A stretch of 64,000 bases of DNA, from the NCBI RefSeq assembly GCF_029760955.1, contig NZ_CP121682.1, positions 6,510,001-6,574,000 of the forward strand, given 5' to 3'. The translations under genes and the position numbers were made by a program. Shown piece after piece: positions 7,655 through 17,082 of the stretch. The stretch comes from Streptomyces cathayae. GTDB lineage: Bacteria; Actinomycetota; Actinomycetes; Streptomycetales; Streptomycetaceae. The notes beneath the pieces are model-generated. The model was not told the origin of the DNA, searched no databases, and saw only the letters and a list, made by a program, of their open reading frames with translations. Position 1 is the stretch's first letter. Each line of letters starts with the position of its first letter.

Positions 7655-8814
7655 GAATCGGCATCGTCTGCCCGTACTCCTGGGACGTACCGGGCGGCGT
7701 CCAGTTCCACATCCGTGACCTGGCCGAGTACTTCATCCGGCTCGGCCACGAGGTCTCCGTCCTCGCCCCGGCCGACGACGACACTCCGCTGCCGCCGTAC
7801 GTCGTCTCGGCCGGCCGCGCGGTGCCGGTGCCGTACAACGGCTCGGTGGCCCGGCTCAACTTCGGTTTCCTGTCGGCGGCCCGGGTGCGGCGCTGGCTGC
7901 ACGAGGGTGCCTTCGACGTGATCCACATCCACGAGCCGACCTCGCCCTCGCTCGGTCTGCTGGCCTGCTGGGCCGCCGAGGGACCCATCGTGGCCACCTT
8001 CCACACGTCCAACCCGCGCTCCAGGGCCATGATCGCCGCCTACTCCATCCTGCAGGCGGCCCTGGAGAAGATCAGCGCGCGGATCGCGGTGAGCGAGTAC
8101 GCCCGCCGCACGCTCGTCGAACACCTCGGCGGGGACGCCGTGGTGATCCCGAACGGTGTGGACGTCGACTTCTTCGCCCGCGCCGAGGCCGATCCGCGGT
8201 GGCAGGGGGAGACGATCGGCTTCATCGGCCGTATCGACGAGCCCCGCAAGGGCCTCCCGGTGCTGATGCGGGCCCTGCCGAAGATCCTCGCCGCCCGCCC
8301 GCGGGCGCGGCTGCTGGTCGCGGGACGCGGCGACGAGGAGGAGGCGGTCGAGAGCCTGCCCGCCGAACTCCGTTCCCGGGTGGAGTTCCTCGGCATGGTC
8401 AGCGACGAGGACAAGGCCCGGCTCCTGCGCAGCGTCGACCTGTACGTGGCGCCCAACACCGGCGGCGAGAGCTTCGGCATCATCCTGGTCGAGGCGATGT
8501 CCGCGGGGGCGCCGGTGCTCGCCTCCGACCTGGACGCCTTCGCCCAGGTCCTCGACCGGGGGGCGGCGGGCGAACTGTTCCCCAACGAGGACGCCGACGC
8601 GCTCGCCGACGCCGCGATCGGCCTCCTGGAGGACCCGGAGCGCCGCGCGAAGCTGAGTGAACGGGGCAGCGCCCACGTCCGCCGCTTCGACTGGTCGACC
8701 GTCGGCGCGGACATCATGTCCGTCTACGAGACGGTGACCGCCGGCGCGGCCGCGGTGGCGGCGGACGACCGGACGGCGAAACGGTGGACACGATTCGGTC
8801 TGACGCGGGACTGA
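7651..8814 (+). CDS. pimA: Phosphatidylinositol alpha-mannosyltransferase (GT4)
   Basis: 387 residues. It transfers mannose from GDP-mannose to phosphatidylinositol at the inner face of the membrane, the first PIM step. The N-terminal domain has the glycine-rich loop PYSWDVPGGVQFHI and the catalytic-region histidine of HIHEPTSPS. The C-terminal domain has the GT4 E-x7-E motif in GGESFGIILVEAMSAG and the IGRIDEPRKGL loop. GTG 7651 is chosen for the GTGA overlap with the acyltransferase stop. A hairpin at 8832-8858 closes the operon. Confidence 0.95.
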   Translation: MRIGIVCPYSWDVPGGVQFHIRDLAEYFIRLGHEVSVLAPADDDTPLPPYVVSAGRAVPVPYNGSVARLNFGFLSAARVRRWLHEGAFDVIHIHEPTSPSLGLLACWAAEGPIVATFHTSNPRSRAMIAAYSILQAALEKISARIAVSEYARRTLVEHLGGDAVVIPNGVDVDFFARAEADPRWQGETIGFIGRIDEPRKGLPVLMRALPKILAARPRARLLVAGRGDEEEAVESLPAELRSRVEFLGMVSDEDKARLLRSVDLYVAPNTGGESFGIILVEAMSAGAPVLASDLDAFAQVLDRGAAGELFPNEDADALADAAIGLLEDPERRAKLSERGSAHVRRFDWSTVGADIMSVYETVTAGAAAVAADDRTAKRWTRFGLTRD

Positions 8815-8831
8815 GGGCTCGGAACGGAACG

Positions 8832-8858
8832 GGAGCCCGGCCCCGCCGGTCGGGCTCC
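8832..8858 (+). terminator. Hairpin after pimA
   Basis: GGAGCCCG (8832-8839) / CGGGCTCC (8851-8858), 8-bp stem, followed by GGCTTGTT. It ends the pgsA-pimA operon. Confidence 0.55.
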
Positions 8859-8888
8859 GGCTTGTTCGGGTCCGGATGCGGCTCCCGG

Positions 8889-8903
8889 TAGCCTTGCCGC
8901 CCG
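8889..8903 (+). promoter_or_regulatory. Putative -10 box (TAGCCT) with leaderless start
   Basis: TAGCCT at 8889-8894 lies 8 bases before GTG 8903; a weak -35 candidate is TTCGGG (8865-8870, 18-bp spacer). No ribosome binding site is seen. Confidence 0.35.
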
Positions 8904-9445
8904 TGACCGCAACCCTCATCTGGATCCTTGTCGTCCTCGCCGCGATCGGCCTCTATCTGAGCTGGACGGCGGGGCGGCTGGACCGGCTGCACGCCCGGAT
9001 CGACGCCGCCCGTGCCGCGCTGGACGCGCAGTTGCTGCGTCGCGCCTCGGTGGCGCAGGAACTGGCCACGTCGGGGGTGCTCGACCCGGCCGCCTCGATC
9101 GTGCTCTACGAGGCCGCGCACGCCGCACGGCAGACGGTGGAGGAGCAACGGGAGGTCGCCGAGAGCGAACTGAGCCAGGCGCTGCGTGCCGTCTTCGCCG
9201 AGGCGCCGCAGGTGGACGCGGTCAGGGACGCGCCCGGGGGAGAGGAGGCGGCCCTGGAACTCGCCGAGGCGGTGCGCAGGGTGCCCATGGCACGGCGTTT
9301 CCACAACGACGCCGTACGGGCCGCACGTGCTCTGCGCCGGCACCGCAAGGTGCGCTGGTTCCGGCTGGCGGGACACGCGCCGTTCCCGATGGCCTTCGAA
9401 ATGGACGACGAACCACCGGCCTTCCTGATGGAGCGGGCCGCGTAG
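8903..9445 (+). CDS. LemA-like membrane-anchored helical protein
   Basis: 180 residues. One N-terminal membrane segment (about residues 2-20, LIWILVVLAAIGLYLSW) is followed by a helical body. The pattern RLHARIDAARAALDAQLLRR and the C-terminal YNDAV-like stretch RRFHNDAVRAARALRRHRKVR ending GHAPFPMAFEMDD resembles a diverged LemA domain (which normally has RNxVdEAwaqIdvqLkRR and a C-terminal FYNdaV...FpsN...F). Function of LemA proteins is unclear. The start is GTG 8903, giving MTATLIWIL; an upstream start at 8876 only adds nine residues. It lies between the PIM operon and pdxS. Family assignment is by eye and only moderately sure. Confidence 0.7.
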   Translation: MTATLIWILVVLAAIGLYLSWTAGRLDRLHARIDAARAALDAQLLRRASVAQELATSGVLDPAASIVLYEAAHAARQTVEEQREVAESELSQALRAVFAEAPQVDAVRDAPGGEEAALELAEAVRRVPMARRFHNDAVRAARALRRHRKVRWFRLAGHAPFPMAFEMDDEPPAFLMERAA

Positions 9446-9580
9446 CGAGGCCCCGCCCGGGAAGACCAGGAGCCCACCCAGAAGGATCCACCGCCTCGTC
9501 ATTGGCTCTTGCTGTGGACCGGTCCGTTCACGTTTCCTCAGTGCTGCAGAAACCCCCTCTTCGCAACAGTGAGGTCATTC

Positions 9581-10492
9581 GTGTCCAGCACGCTCTCCGA
9601 AAACCAGGCTCCCGAGACCGGCACCGCCCGCGTGAAGCGCGGCATGGCCGAGCAGCTCAAGGGCGGCGTGATCATGGACGTCGTCACGCCGGAGCAGGCG
9701 AAGATCGCCGAGGACGCGGGCGCCGTCGCCGTCATGGCCCTGGAGCGCGTGCCCGCCGACATCCGCAAGGACGGCGGCGTGGCACGCATGTCCGACCCGG
9801 ACATGATCGACGGCATCATCGGGGCCGTCTCCATCCCGGTCATGGCCAAGTCCCGCATCGGCCACTTCGTCGAGGCCCAGGTCCTGCAGTCCCTCGGCGT
9901 CGACTACATCGACGAGTCCGAGGTGCTCACCCCGGCCGACGAGGTCAACCACTCCGACAAGTGGTCGTTCACCACCCCCTTCGTCTGCGGTGCCACCAAC
10001 CTCGGCGAGGCCCTGCGCCGCATCGCCGAGGGTGCCGCGATGATCCGCTCCAAGGGCGAGGCCGGCACCGGCAACGTCGTCGAGGCCGTCCGTCACCTGC
10101 GCCAGATCAAGAACGAGATCGCCCGGCTGCGCGGCTTCGACAACCACGAGCTGTACGCCGCCGCCAAGGAGCTGCGTGCCCCGTACGAGCTGGTCAAGGA
10201 GGTCGCCGAGCTGGGCAGGCTGCCCGTCGTGCTGTTCTCCGCCGGCGGTGTCGCCACCCCCGCCGACGCCGCGCTGATGCGCCAGCTCGGCGCCGAGGGC
10301 GTCTTCGTCGGCTCCGGCATCTTCAAGTCCGGCGACCCGGCCAAGCGCGCCGCCGCCATCGTCAAGGCCACCACCTTCTACGACGACCCGAAGGTGATCG
10401 CGGAGGCGTCCCGCAACCTCGGTGAGGCCATGGTCGGCATCAACTGCGACACCCTTCCCGAGGCCGAGCGCTACGCCAACCGCGGCTGGTAG
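9581..10492 (+). CDS. pdxS: Pyridoxal 5'-phosphate synthase subunit PdxS
   Basis: 303 residues. It makes PLP from ribose 5-phosphate, glyceraldehyde 3-phosphate and ammonia supplied by PdxT; active as a dodecameric (beta-alpha)8 barrel. The catalytic lysine regions are intact ([21 protein letters not shown], read in two parts; [14 protein letters not shown]), as is the phosphate site [15 protein letters not shown] 9581 follows GAGG at 9571-9574 at good distance and gives the usual [10 protein letters not shown]-terminus. The stop and pdxT start are two bases apart, so the subunits are co-translated. Confidence 0.98.
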   Translation: MSSTLSENQAPETGTARVKRGMAEQLKGGVIMDVVTPEQAKIAEDAGAVAVMALERVPADIRKDGGVARMSDPDMIDGIIGAVSIPVMAKSRIGHFVEAQVLQSLGVDYIDESEVLTPADEVNHSDKWSFTTPFVCGATNLGEALRRIAEGAAMIRSKGEAGTGNVVEAVRHLRQIKNEIARLRGFDNHELYAAAKELRAPYELVKEVAELGRLPVVLFSAGGVATPADAALMRQLGAEGVFVGSGIFKSGDPAKRAAAIVKATTFYDDPKVIAEASRNLGEAMVGINCDTLPEAERYANRGW

Positions 10493-10494
10493 GC

Positions 10495-11100
10495 ATGAGC
10501 GACGTCGTGACAGGCGTCCTGGCCCTCCAGGGCGACGTACGGGAACACCTCGTCGCCCTGGCCGCGGCAGGTGCCGTGGCCAGGCCGGTGCGCCTGCCCG
10601 ACGAACTCGCCGAGGTCGACGGCCTGGTCCTGCCCGGCGGGGAGTCCACCACCATCTCCAGACTGGCCGTCCTGTTCGGACTGATGGAGCCCCTGCGCGC
10701 ACGGGTGCGGGCCGGCATGCCCGTCTACGGCACCTGTGCCGGGATGATCCTGCTCGCCGACAGGATCCTCGACCCGCGCTCGGGTCAGGAGACCGTGGGC
10801 GGGATCGACATGATCGTGCGCCGCAACGCCTTCGGACGGCAGAACGACTCCTTCGAGGCCGCGGTGGACGTCAAGGGAGTGGTGGGCGGCCCCGTGCACG
10901 GTGTCTTCATCCGCGCCCCCTGGGTCGAGTCCGTCGGCGCCGGAGCCGAGGTGGTCGCCGAGCACGACGGCCACATCGTCGCGGTCCGCCAGGGCAATGC
11001 CCTGGCCACCTCGTTCCACCCGGAACTGACCGGTGATCACCGCCTGCACGGTCTGTTCGTCGCCATGACACGCGAGTGCCGGGCGGCCGACGCCTTGTAG
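10495..11100 (+). CDS. pdxT: PLP synthase glutaminase subunit PdxT
   Basis: 201 residues, a class I-like glutamine amidotransferase that feeds ammonia to PdxS. The opening [12 protein letters not shown], the glycine-rich PGGESTT, the nucleophile cysteine in [11 protein letters not shown] and the C-terminal histidine/glutamate pair in SFHPELTGD are all present. ATG 10495 follows the pdxS stop directly. Confidence 0.98.
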   Translation: MSDVVTGVLALQGDVREHLVALAAAGAVARPVRLPDELAEVDGLVLPGGESTTISRLAVLFGLMEPLRARVRAGMPVYGTCAGMILLADRILDPRSGQETVGGIDMIVRRNAFGRQNDSFEAAVDVKGVVGGPVHGVFIRAPWVESVGAGAEVVAEHDGHIVAVRQGNALATSFHPELTGDHRLHGLFVAMTRECRAADAL

Positions 11101-11113
11101 GATTCCTGGGTAC

Positions 11114-11140
11114 CTCCCGGGCTTTCGAGCCCTGGGGGAG
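11114..11140 (+). terminator. Hairpin with TTCG tetraloop between pdxT and yebC
   Basis: CTCCC plus GGGCT, loop TTCG (11124-11127), AGCCC, bulge, GGGAG. It may attenuate read-through from pdxT into yebC, or be a copy of the short palindromic repeats common between Streptomyces genes. Confidence 0.5.
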
Positions 11141-11178
11141 TCTGTTGCAGGGATGGGTTACGCGAAGGAGAGAGTCAG

Positions 11179-11937
11179 ATGGCCGGCCACTCCAAATGGG
11201 CCACGACGAAGCACAAGAAGGCCGTCCTCGATGCCAAGCGCGGCAAACTCTTCGCGAAGCTGATCAAGAACATCGAGGTCGCCGCGCGTATGGGCGGTGT
11301 CGACCTGGACGGCAACCCGACGCTCTACGACGCCGTTCAGAAGGCCAAGAAGCAGTCGGTGCCGAACAAGAACATCGACTCCGCCATCAAGCGCGGTGGC
11401 GGTCTCGAGGCCGGTGGCGCCGACTACGAGACGATCATGTACGAGGGCTACGGCCCGAACGGTGTCGCGGTGCTCATCGAGTGCCTCACCGACAACCGCA
11501 ACCGCGCCGCCTCGGACGTGCGGGTCGCGATGACCCGCAACGGCGGCTCGATGGCCGACCCCGGCTCGGTGTCGTACCTGTTCCACCGCAAGGGCGTCGT
11601 GATCGTCCCCAAGGGTGAGCTGGCCGAGGACGACGTCCTCGCCGCCGTCCTGGACGCGGGCGCCGAGGAGGTCAACGACCTCGGTGAGTCCTTCGAGGTG
11701 CTCAGCGAGGCCACCGACCTCGTCGAGGTCCGCACCGCGCTGCAGGGCGCGGGGATCGACTACGACTCCGCCGAGGCCAACTTCGTCCCGACCATGCAGG
11801 TCGAGCTGGACGAGGAGGGCGCCAAGAAGATCTTCAAGCTGATCGACGCGCTGGAGGACAGCGACGACGTGCAGAACGTCTTCGCCAACTTCGACGTGAG
11901 CGACGAGATCATGGAGAAGGTCGACGTCGACGCGTGA
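11179..11937 (+). CDS. YebC/PmpR/TACO1-family protein
   Basis: 252 residues, the standard length. The N-terminus [20 protein letters not shown] is diagnostic for the family. Members act as transcriptional regulators or, for the YebC/TACO1 group, help ribosomes through proline stretches. ATG 11179 is preceded by AAGGAGAGAG. The gene directly upstream of ruvC is typical for bacteria; a strong terminator (11963-11996) separates the two here. Confidence 0.95.
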   Translation: MAGHSKWATTKHKKAVLDAKRGKLFAKLIKNIEVAARMGGVDLDGNPTLYDAVQKAKKQSVPNKNIDSAIKRGGGLEAGGADYETIMYEGYGPNGVAVLIECLTDNRNRAASDVRVAMTRNGGSMADPGSVSYLFHRKGVVIVPKGELAEDDVLAAVLDAGAEEVNDLGESFEVLSEATDLVEVRTALQGAGIDYDSAEANFVPTMQVELDEEGAKKIFKLIDALEDSDDVQNVFANFDVSDEIMEKVDVDA

Positions 11938-11962
11938 CGTGGCCGCGTGCGTGACGATCCCA

Positions 11963-11996
11963 GCGGGCCGGTGGGGGCATGTCCCCACCGGCCCGC
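11963..11996 (+). terminator. Terminator after yebC
   Basis: A 14-bp perfect stem GCGGGCCGGTGGGG / CCCCACCGGCCCGC with loop GCATGT, 26 bases after the yebC stop. Confidence 0.7.
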
Positions 11997-12141
11997 GCTC
12001 CTGTCAGTGGCAGCCGATAGCCTGGCGTACGCCAAAGATCACCGTACGCGGACCGTAACCCTCGCTCGAGGAACCCCGGCGGCGATCAGCCAGGTCCGCG
12101 AGAGCGGCGGCGGACGAGCCGCAGAGAGAGGGGAGGCCGGT

Positions 12142-12699
12142 GTGCGGGTGCTGGGGGTCGACCCGGGGTTGACGCGGTGCGGCGTCGGGGTGGTCGAGGG
12201 GGTTGCCGGGCGACCGCTCACCATGCTCGGCGTCGGCGTCGTACGCACGCCCGCCGACGCCGATCTCGGACACCGCCTCGTCGCCATCGAGCAGGGCCTG
12301 GAACGGTGGCTGGACGAATACCGGCCGGAGTTCGTCGCCGTCGAGCGTGTCTTCAGCCAGCACAACGTCCGGACGGTGATGGGCACCGCCCAGGCGAGCG
12401 CCGTCGCCCTGCTGTGCGCCTCGCGCCGCGGCATCCCCGTCGCCCTGCACACGCCCAGCGAGGTCAAGGCCGCCGTGACCGGCTCCGGCCGCGCGGACAA
12501 GGCCCAGGTCGGCGCGATGGTCACCCGCCTGCTGCGGCTCGACGCACCCCCGAAGCCCGCCGACGCGGCCGACGCCCTGGCGCTCGCCATCTGCCACATC
12601 TGGCGGGCCCCGGCCCAGAACCGGCTGCGTCAGGCGGCCGCCCTGCACGCCTCGCGCACACCCACAGCACCGAACTCACCGAAGGGGCGCTCCGCATGA
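12142..12699 (+). CDS. ruvC: Holliday junction endonuclease RuvC
   Basis: 185 residues. It resolves four-way junctions together with RuvAB. The four acidic catalytic residues are visible: Asp in [11 protein letters not shown], Glu in [10 protein letters not shown], and two Asp in the C-terminal [15 protein letters not shown] 12142 is preceded by GAGAGGGGAGG. The upstream in-frame extension from 11947 would run through the yebC terminator and is rejected. The stop overlaps ruvA by ATGA. Confidence 0.97.
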   Translation: MRVLGVDPGLTRCGVGVVEGVAGRPLTMLGVGVVRTPADADLGHRLVAIEQGLERWLDEYRPEFVAVERVFSQHNVRTVMGTAQASAVALLCASRRGIPVALHTPSEVKAAVTGSGRADKAQVGAMVTRLLRLDAPPKPADAADALALAICHIWRAPAQNRLRQAAALHASRTPTAPNSPKGRSA

Positions 12700-13304
12700 T
12701 CGCCTTCGTCAGCGGCACGGTCGCCGCGCTCGCCCCCGACACCGCGGTCGTCGAGGTCGGCGGCGTCGGCATGGCCGTCCGGTGCACGCCCGACACCCTG
12801 TCCGGGCTGCGCGTCGGCGCGCCCGCCCGGCTCGCGACGTCCCTGGTGGTGCGCGAGGACTCGCTCACCCTGTACGGCTTCGCGGACGACGACGAGCGGC
12901 AGGTCTTCGAGCTGCTGCAGACCGCCAGCGGCGTGGGCCCGCGCCTGGCCCAGGCCATGCTCGCCGTGCACACCCCGGACGCGCTGCGCCGGGCCGTCGC
13001 GACCACCGACGAGAAGGCGCTCACCGCCGTGCCCGGCATCGGCAAGAAGGGCGCCCAGAAGCTGTTCCTGGAGCTGAAGGACCGCCTCGGCGCACCGGTG
13101 GGCGCGGCGGCGGCCGCGGCCGGTCCCGGCAGCACGGGCTGGCGCGACCAGCTGCACGCCGCGCTGATCGGCCTCGGGTACGCGGCACGTGAGGCCGACG
13201 AGGCGGTCGCCGCCGTCACCCCGCAGGCCGAGGCGGCCGAGGGCACCCCCCAGGTGGGCCCGCTGCTGAAGGCGGCTCTGCAGACCCTGAACCGCGCCCG
13301 GTAG
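12696..13304 (+). CDS. ruvA: Holliday junction DNA-binding protein RuvA
   Basis: 202 residues. The OB-fold N-terminal domain starts [20 protein letters not shown]. Tandem helix-hairpin-helix motifs follow ([17 protein letters not shown] and [19 protein letters not shown]), then an alanine-rich linker and the RuvB-binding third domain ([15 protein letters not shown]). Overlaps ruvC by four bases, so coupled; ruvB is 104 bases downstream. Confidence 0.97.
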   Translation: MIAFVSGTVAALAPDTAVVEVGGVGMAVRCTPDTLSGLRVGAPARLATSLVVREDSLTLYGFADDDERQVFELLQTASGVGPRLAQAMLAVHTPDALRRAVATTDEKALTAVPGIGKKGAQKLFLELKDRLGAPVGAAAAAAGPGSTGWRDQLHAALIGLGYAAREADEAVAAVTPQAEAAEGTPQVGPLLKAALQTLNRAR

Positions 13305-13408
13305 TCCGGCTCGCGGTCCACGGACCACCACCGCCGGCTGCGGCACCCGGGCCGCAGCTCCCGACCGCACCACCCGCACGCCCGCCCCACCCCGGCTAGG
13401 AGACTTCA

Positions 13409-14476
13409 GTGAACTGGGACGACACGACCGACCCCGCCGCGGAGCGGTTGGTGGGATCTGTCGCCGACGGGGAGGACCAGGCCGTCGAGGCCGCCCTGCG
13501 GCCCAAGGACCTGGACGAGTTCATCGGCCAGGAGAAGGTCCGCGAGCAGCTCGACCTGGTGCTGCGCGCCGCCCGCGCGCGGGGTGCCACCGCCGACCAC
13601 GTGCTGCTGTCCGGCGCCCCCGGTCTCGGCAAGACCACCCTCTCCATGATCATCGCGGCCGAGATGGAAGCCCCCATCCGCATCACCTCCGGCCCGGCCA
13701 TCCAGCACGCCGGCGACCTCGCGGCGATCCTGTCCTCCCTCCAGGAGGGTGAGGTCCTCTTCCTCGACGAGATCCACCGGATGTCCCGGCCCGCCGAGGA
13801 GATGCTGTACATGGCGATGGAGGACTTCCGCGTCGACGTCATCGTCGGCAAGGGCCCCGGCGCGACCGCCATCCCCCTCGAACTGCCCCCGTTCACCCTG
13901 GTCGGCGCCACCACCAGGGCGGGTCTGCTGCCGCCCCCGCTGCGCGACCGCTTCGGCTTCACCGCGCACATGGAGTTCTACGAGCCCACCGAGCTGGAGC
14001 GGGTGATCCACCGCTCGGCGGGCCTCCTGGAGGTGGGGATAGAGACCGACGGCGCCGCCGAGATCGCCGGCCGCTCGCGCGGCACCCCCCGCATCGCCAA
14101 CCGCCTCCTGCGCCGGGTCCGGGACTACGCCCAGGTCAGGGCCGACGGCGTGGTCACCCGCGAGATCGCCACGGCGGCCCTGGCGGTCTACGAGGTCGAC
14201 GGCCGCGGCCTGGACCGGCTCGACCGGGCGGTGCTGGAGGCCCTGATCAAGCTGTTCGGCGGGGGACCGGTCGGCCTGTCCACGCTCGCGGTCGCGGTGG
14301 GGGAGGAACGTGAGACGGTGGAAGAGGTCGCCGAGCCGTTCCTGGTGCGGGAGGGCCTGCTGGCCCGTACCCCGCGGGGCCGGGTCGCGACCCCGGCGGC
14401 ATGGACACATCTCGGCCTCACCCCGCCCGGCTCCCGCGGAACCGGAAACGGACAAGGGGACCTGTTCGGGGCATGA
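13409..14476 (+). CDS. ruvB: Holliday junction branch-migration ATPase RuvB
   Basis: 355 residues, an AAA+ motor that drives branch migration with RuvA. Walker A is GAPGLGKTT, Walker B LFLDEIHR, sensor 1 GATTRAG, and the arginine finger region [11 protein letters not shown] is intact. The C-terminal winged helix ends [20 protein letters not shown] 13409 follows TAGGAGAC at normal distance. Confidence 0.98.
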   Translation: MNWDDTTDPAAERLVGSVADGEDQAVEAALRPKDLDEFIGQEKVREQLDLVLRAARARGATADHVLLSGAPGLGKTTLSMIIAAEMEAPIRITSGPAIQHAGDLAAILSSLQEGEVLFLDEIHRMSRPAEEMLYMAMEDFRVDVIVGKGPGATAIPLELPPFTLVGATTRAGLLPPPLRDRFGFTAHMEFYEPTELERVIHRSAGLLEVGIETDGAAEIAGRSRGTPRIANRLLRRVRDYAQVRADGVVTREIATAALAVYEVDGRGLDRLDRAVLEALIKLFGGGPVGLSTLAVAVGEERETVEEVAEPFLVREGLLARTPRGRVATPAAWTHLGLTPPGSRGTGNGQGDLFGA

Positions 14477-14521
14477 GAGGCTGCAGCGGCCGGGACCGGA
14501 ACCCCGGTGTCACGCTGAGCG

Positions 14522-14551
14522 TTGTTCCCTGCGCGCGGACTCGCCTAGACT
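14522..14551 (+). promoter_or_regulatory. Candidate vegetative promoter of yajC-secDF
   Basis: TTGTTC (14522-14527), 18-base spacer, TAGACT (14546-14551), placing the start site about 80 bases before the yajC start. A HrdB-type match by eye. Confidence 0.5.
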
Positions 14552-14638
14552 CCGCCGGTGCCACCCTTGTAGGCGGTATCACACACCCCCAACCAACAGG
14601 CCGTTCACCGTCGCGGTCATGTGAAGGAAGTCCGACCC

Positions 14639-15148
14639 GTGAGTCTCCTGACCCTCCTCCCTTTCATTGTGCTCATCGGGGCCATGTTCCTGATGACCCG
14701 GTCGGCCAAGAAGAAGCAGCAGCAGGCCATTGATATGCGGAACCAGATGCAGCCGGGTTCCGGTGTCCGCACGATCGGGGGCATGTACGCCACGGTCAAG
14801 GAGGTCAGTGAGGACACGGTTCTTCTCGACGCCGGCCCCGGCGTGGAACTGCTGTTCGCGAAGAACTCCATCGGTGCCGTCCTGAGCGACGAGGAGTACA
14901 ACCACATCGTCCACGGCGCCGAGCACGACCTGAAGTCCGATGCCGACATCGTCCCCGACGACGCCTCCTCCCTCACCGAGACCGACGCCTCCTCCGACGC
15001 TGCCGCCTCCGACGACACGCCGGTCGATTTCGGTAAGAAGGACGAGAAGGAAACGGCTGACACGGCCGACGAGCCGGCCGACGCCGCCGACAAGGCGAAG
15101 ACGGACGAGCAGCCGAAGAAGTCCGAAGGCGGTTCCGGGACGAAGTAG
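14639..15148 (+). CDS. yajC: Preprotein translocase accessory subunit YajC
   Basis: 169 residues. A single N-terminal membrane segment (LLTLLPFIVLIGAMFLM) is followed by the YajC core (RTIGGMYATVKEVSEDTVLL). The C-terminal 60 residues are a low-complexity D/S/A/K tail typical of Streptomyces YajC. GTG 14639 lies 8 bases after AAGGAAG; the upstream in-frame GTG 14621 overlaps that ribosome binding site and is rejected. It associates with SecDF in the membrane; the secD gene follows after a strong hairpin. Confidence 0.93.
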   Translation: MSLLTLLPFIVLIGAMFLMTRSAKKKQQQAIDMRNQMQPGSGVRTIGGMYATVKEVSEDTVLLDAGPGVELLFAKNSIGAVLSDEEYNHIVHGAEHDLKSDADIVPDDASSLTETDASSDAAASDDTPVDFGKKDEKETADTADEPADAADKAKTDEQPKKSEGGSGTK

Positions 15149-15154
15149 TCGAGC

Positions 15155-15188
15155 CCCGGGGTGCGCGGGCCCGCCCGCGCACCCCGGG
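15155..15188 (+). terminator. Strong hairpin between yajC and secD
   Basis: A 15-bp perfect stem CCCGGGGTGCGCGGG / CCCGCGCACCCCGGG with loop CCCG, starting 7 bases after the yajC stop. As yajC and secD are usually one operon, it may reduce rather than end transcription, or protect the yajC mRNA. Confidence 0.6.
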
Positions 15189-15276
15189 ACCCGCCCCGCT
15201 CGCACGGAATCCCCAGACCAGTCATGGCCGCCTGCCCATCGACCGGGCCCGAGGCGGCCCGAGAGGGAGTACGAAG

Positions 15277-17079
15277 GTGGCTGCACTCAAAAAGGGAAAC
15301 AAGGCGAGCGTCACAAGCAAGCCGTGGCGCTCGCTCACCCTGATCCTGATCGCCATCGTGGCGCTCACCGGAGGCATGTTCGCCTCCGGGCACAAAACCC
15401 CGCGTCTGGGCATCGACCTGGCCGGCGGCACCAGCATCACGCTGGCGGCGGTCCCCGAGGCCGGCCAGGAATCCGCGATCAACCCGGCCAACATGGCAAC
15501 CGCGGTCTCCATCATGGAACGTCGCGTCAACGGCCTCGGCGTCTCCGAGGCAGAGGTCCAGACGCAGGGCGACCGTAACATCATCGTCAACATCCCCAAG
15601 GGCACCAACTCCGAGCAGGCCCGGAAACAGGTCGGCACCACCGCCAAACTCTACTTCCGCCCGGTCCTCGCGACCGAACTTGCCACCGGCGGGGCCACCC
15701 CCACGCCCAGCGCCACCGGTGACGCCTCGAGCCAGGGCGCCGGCGCGGACAAGGCCACCGACAAGGCGAGCGAGAAGGCCACGGACAGGACCACCGACGA
15801 GGGGTCCCCGTCCGCCTCCACCAGCCCGTCGGCGAACTCCACCACCCGGGGCCGCGCGGTCACCGACGCCCTGAAGGCCGACGCCACGCCGTCGGCGCCC
15901 CCCAGCGGCCCGGCCGAGGACGGGGCCACTCCCTCCCCGTCCGCCACGGGCGGTACCCCGGGCGAGACGGACAGCGGGCTCCAGGCCCAGTACGCCGCGC
16001 TCGACTGCACCAAGGCGAGCGCCCGCGCCACCGCCGGAGACGGCGCCAGGTCCACCGACTCGACCGTGGCCTGCGGCCAGAACTCCCAGGGCCAGTGGCA
16101 GAAGTACATCCTCGGCCCCGCCGCCGTCGACGGCACGGACGTCGACCAGGCCAAAGCCGTCCTCAACACGCAGTCCGGTGCCGGCTGGACCGTCACCATG
16201 GACTTCACGGACAAGGGCAGCAGCAAGTTCGCCGACATCACCGGCAAGCTGGCCCAGAACCCGCCCCCGCAGAACCAGTTCGCCATCGTCCTGGACGGCG
16301 AGGTCGTCTCCGACCCCTACGTCAGCCAGGCCCTCACCGGCGGCAACGCGGAGATCTCCGGCAACTTCACGCAGAAGTCGGCCGAGGAACTCGCCAACAT
16401 GCTGTCCTACGGCGCGCTGCCGCTGACGTTCCGCGAGGACAGCGTCACCACCGTCACCGCCGCGCTCGGCGGTGACCAGCTGCACGCCGGTCTCGTCGCC
16501 GGCGCGATCGGCCTCGCCCTGGTCGTCCTGTACCTGCTGGTCTACTACCGCGGTCTGTCCTTCATCGCCGTCGCCTCGCTGCTGGTGTCCGCGTCCCTCA
16601 CCTACGTGATCATGGCCCTGCTCGGCCCGACCATCGGCTTCGCGCTGAACCTGCCGGCCGTCTGCGGCGCCATCGTCGCGATCGGCATCACGGCGGACTC
16701 GTTCATCGTCTACTTCGAACGCGTGCGGGACGAGATCCGTGAGGGCCGCACCCTGCGCCCCGCCGTGGAGCGGGCCTGGCCGCGCGCCCGGCGCACCATC
16801 CTGGTCTCCGACTTCGTCTCGTTCCTCGCCGCCGCGGTGCTCTTCGTCGTCACCGTCGGCAAGGTCCAGGGCTTCGCTTTCACGCTCGGCCTGACCACGG
16901 TGCTCGACGTCGTGGTGGTGTTCCTGTTCACCAAGCCGCTGCTGACGCTGATGGCCCGCCGGAAGTTCTTCGCGAGCGGCCACAAGTGGTCCGGTCTCGA
17001 CCCGAAGGCTCTGGGAGCGAAGCCGCCGTTGCGCCGCACCCGCCACCACTCCGCCCCCTCCCACCCGAAGGAGGCGTGA
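15277..17079 (+). CDS. secD: Protein translocase subunit SecD
   Basis: 600 residues. RND-type membrane protein that uses the proton gradient to help late stages of Sec export. TM1 is LTLILIAIVALTGGMFA, then the periplasmic LGIDLAGGTSITL signature. About residues 138-235 are an A/P/S/T-rich low-complexity insertion inside the periplasmic domain. The conserved head LDGEVVSDPYVSQALTGG and TM2-6 follow, with the TM4 motif NLPAVCGAIVAIGITADSF. GTG 15277 follows GAGGGAG. secF starts three bases after the stop. Confidence 0.97.
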   Translation: MAALKKGNKASVTSKPWRSLTLILIAIVALTGGMFASGHKTPRLGIDLAGGTSITLAAVPEAGQESAINPANMATAVSIMERRVNGLGVSEAEVQTQGDRNIIVNIPKGTNSEQARKQVGTTAKLYFRPVLATELATGGATPTPSATGDASSQGAGADKATDKASEKATDRTTDEGSPSASTSPSANSTTRGRAVTDALKADATPSAPPSGPAEDGATPSPSATGGTPGETDSGLQAQYAALDCTKASARATAGDGARSTDSTVACGQNSQGQWQKYILGPAAVDGTDVDQAKAVLNTQSGAGWTVTMDFTDKGSSKFADITGKLAQNPPPQNQFAIVLDGEVVSDPYVSQALTGGNAEISGNFTQKSAEELANMLSYGALPLTFREDSVTTVTAALGGDQLHAGLVAGAIGLALVVLYLLVYYRGLSFIAVASLLVSASLTYVIMALLGPTIGFALNLPAVCGAIVAIGITADSFIVYFERVRDEIREGRTLRPAVERAWPRARRTILVSDFVSFLAAAVLFVVTVGKVQGFAFTLGLTTVLDVVVVFLFTKPLLTLMARRKFFASGHKWSGLDPKALGAKPPLRRTRHHSAPSHPKEA

Positions 17080-17082
17080 GGG

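Noticed and set aside
12002..12060. Palindrome GGCGTACGCC and repeated CGTACG before ruvC as a LexA site
   Set aside because: It does not contain the GAAC-N4-GTTC form expected for actinobacterial LexA.
14621..14638. Upstream GTG start for yajC
   Set aside because: Its first codons are the AAGGAAG that serves as RBS for GTG 14639.
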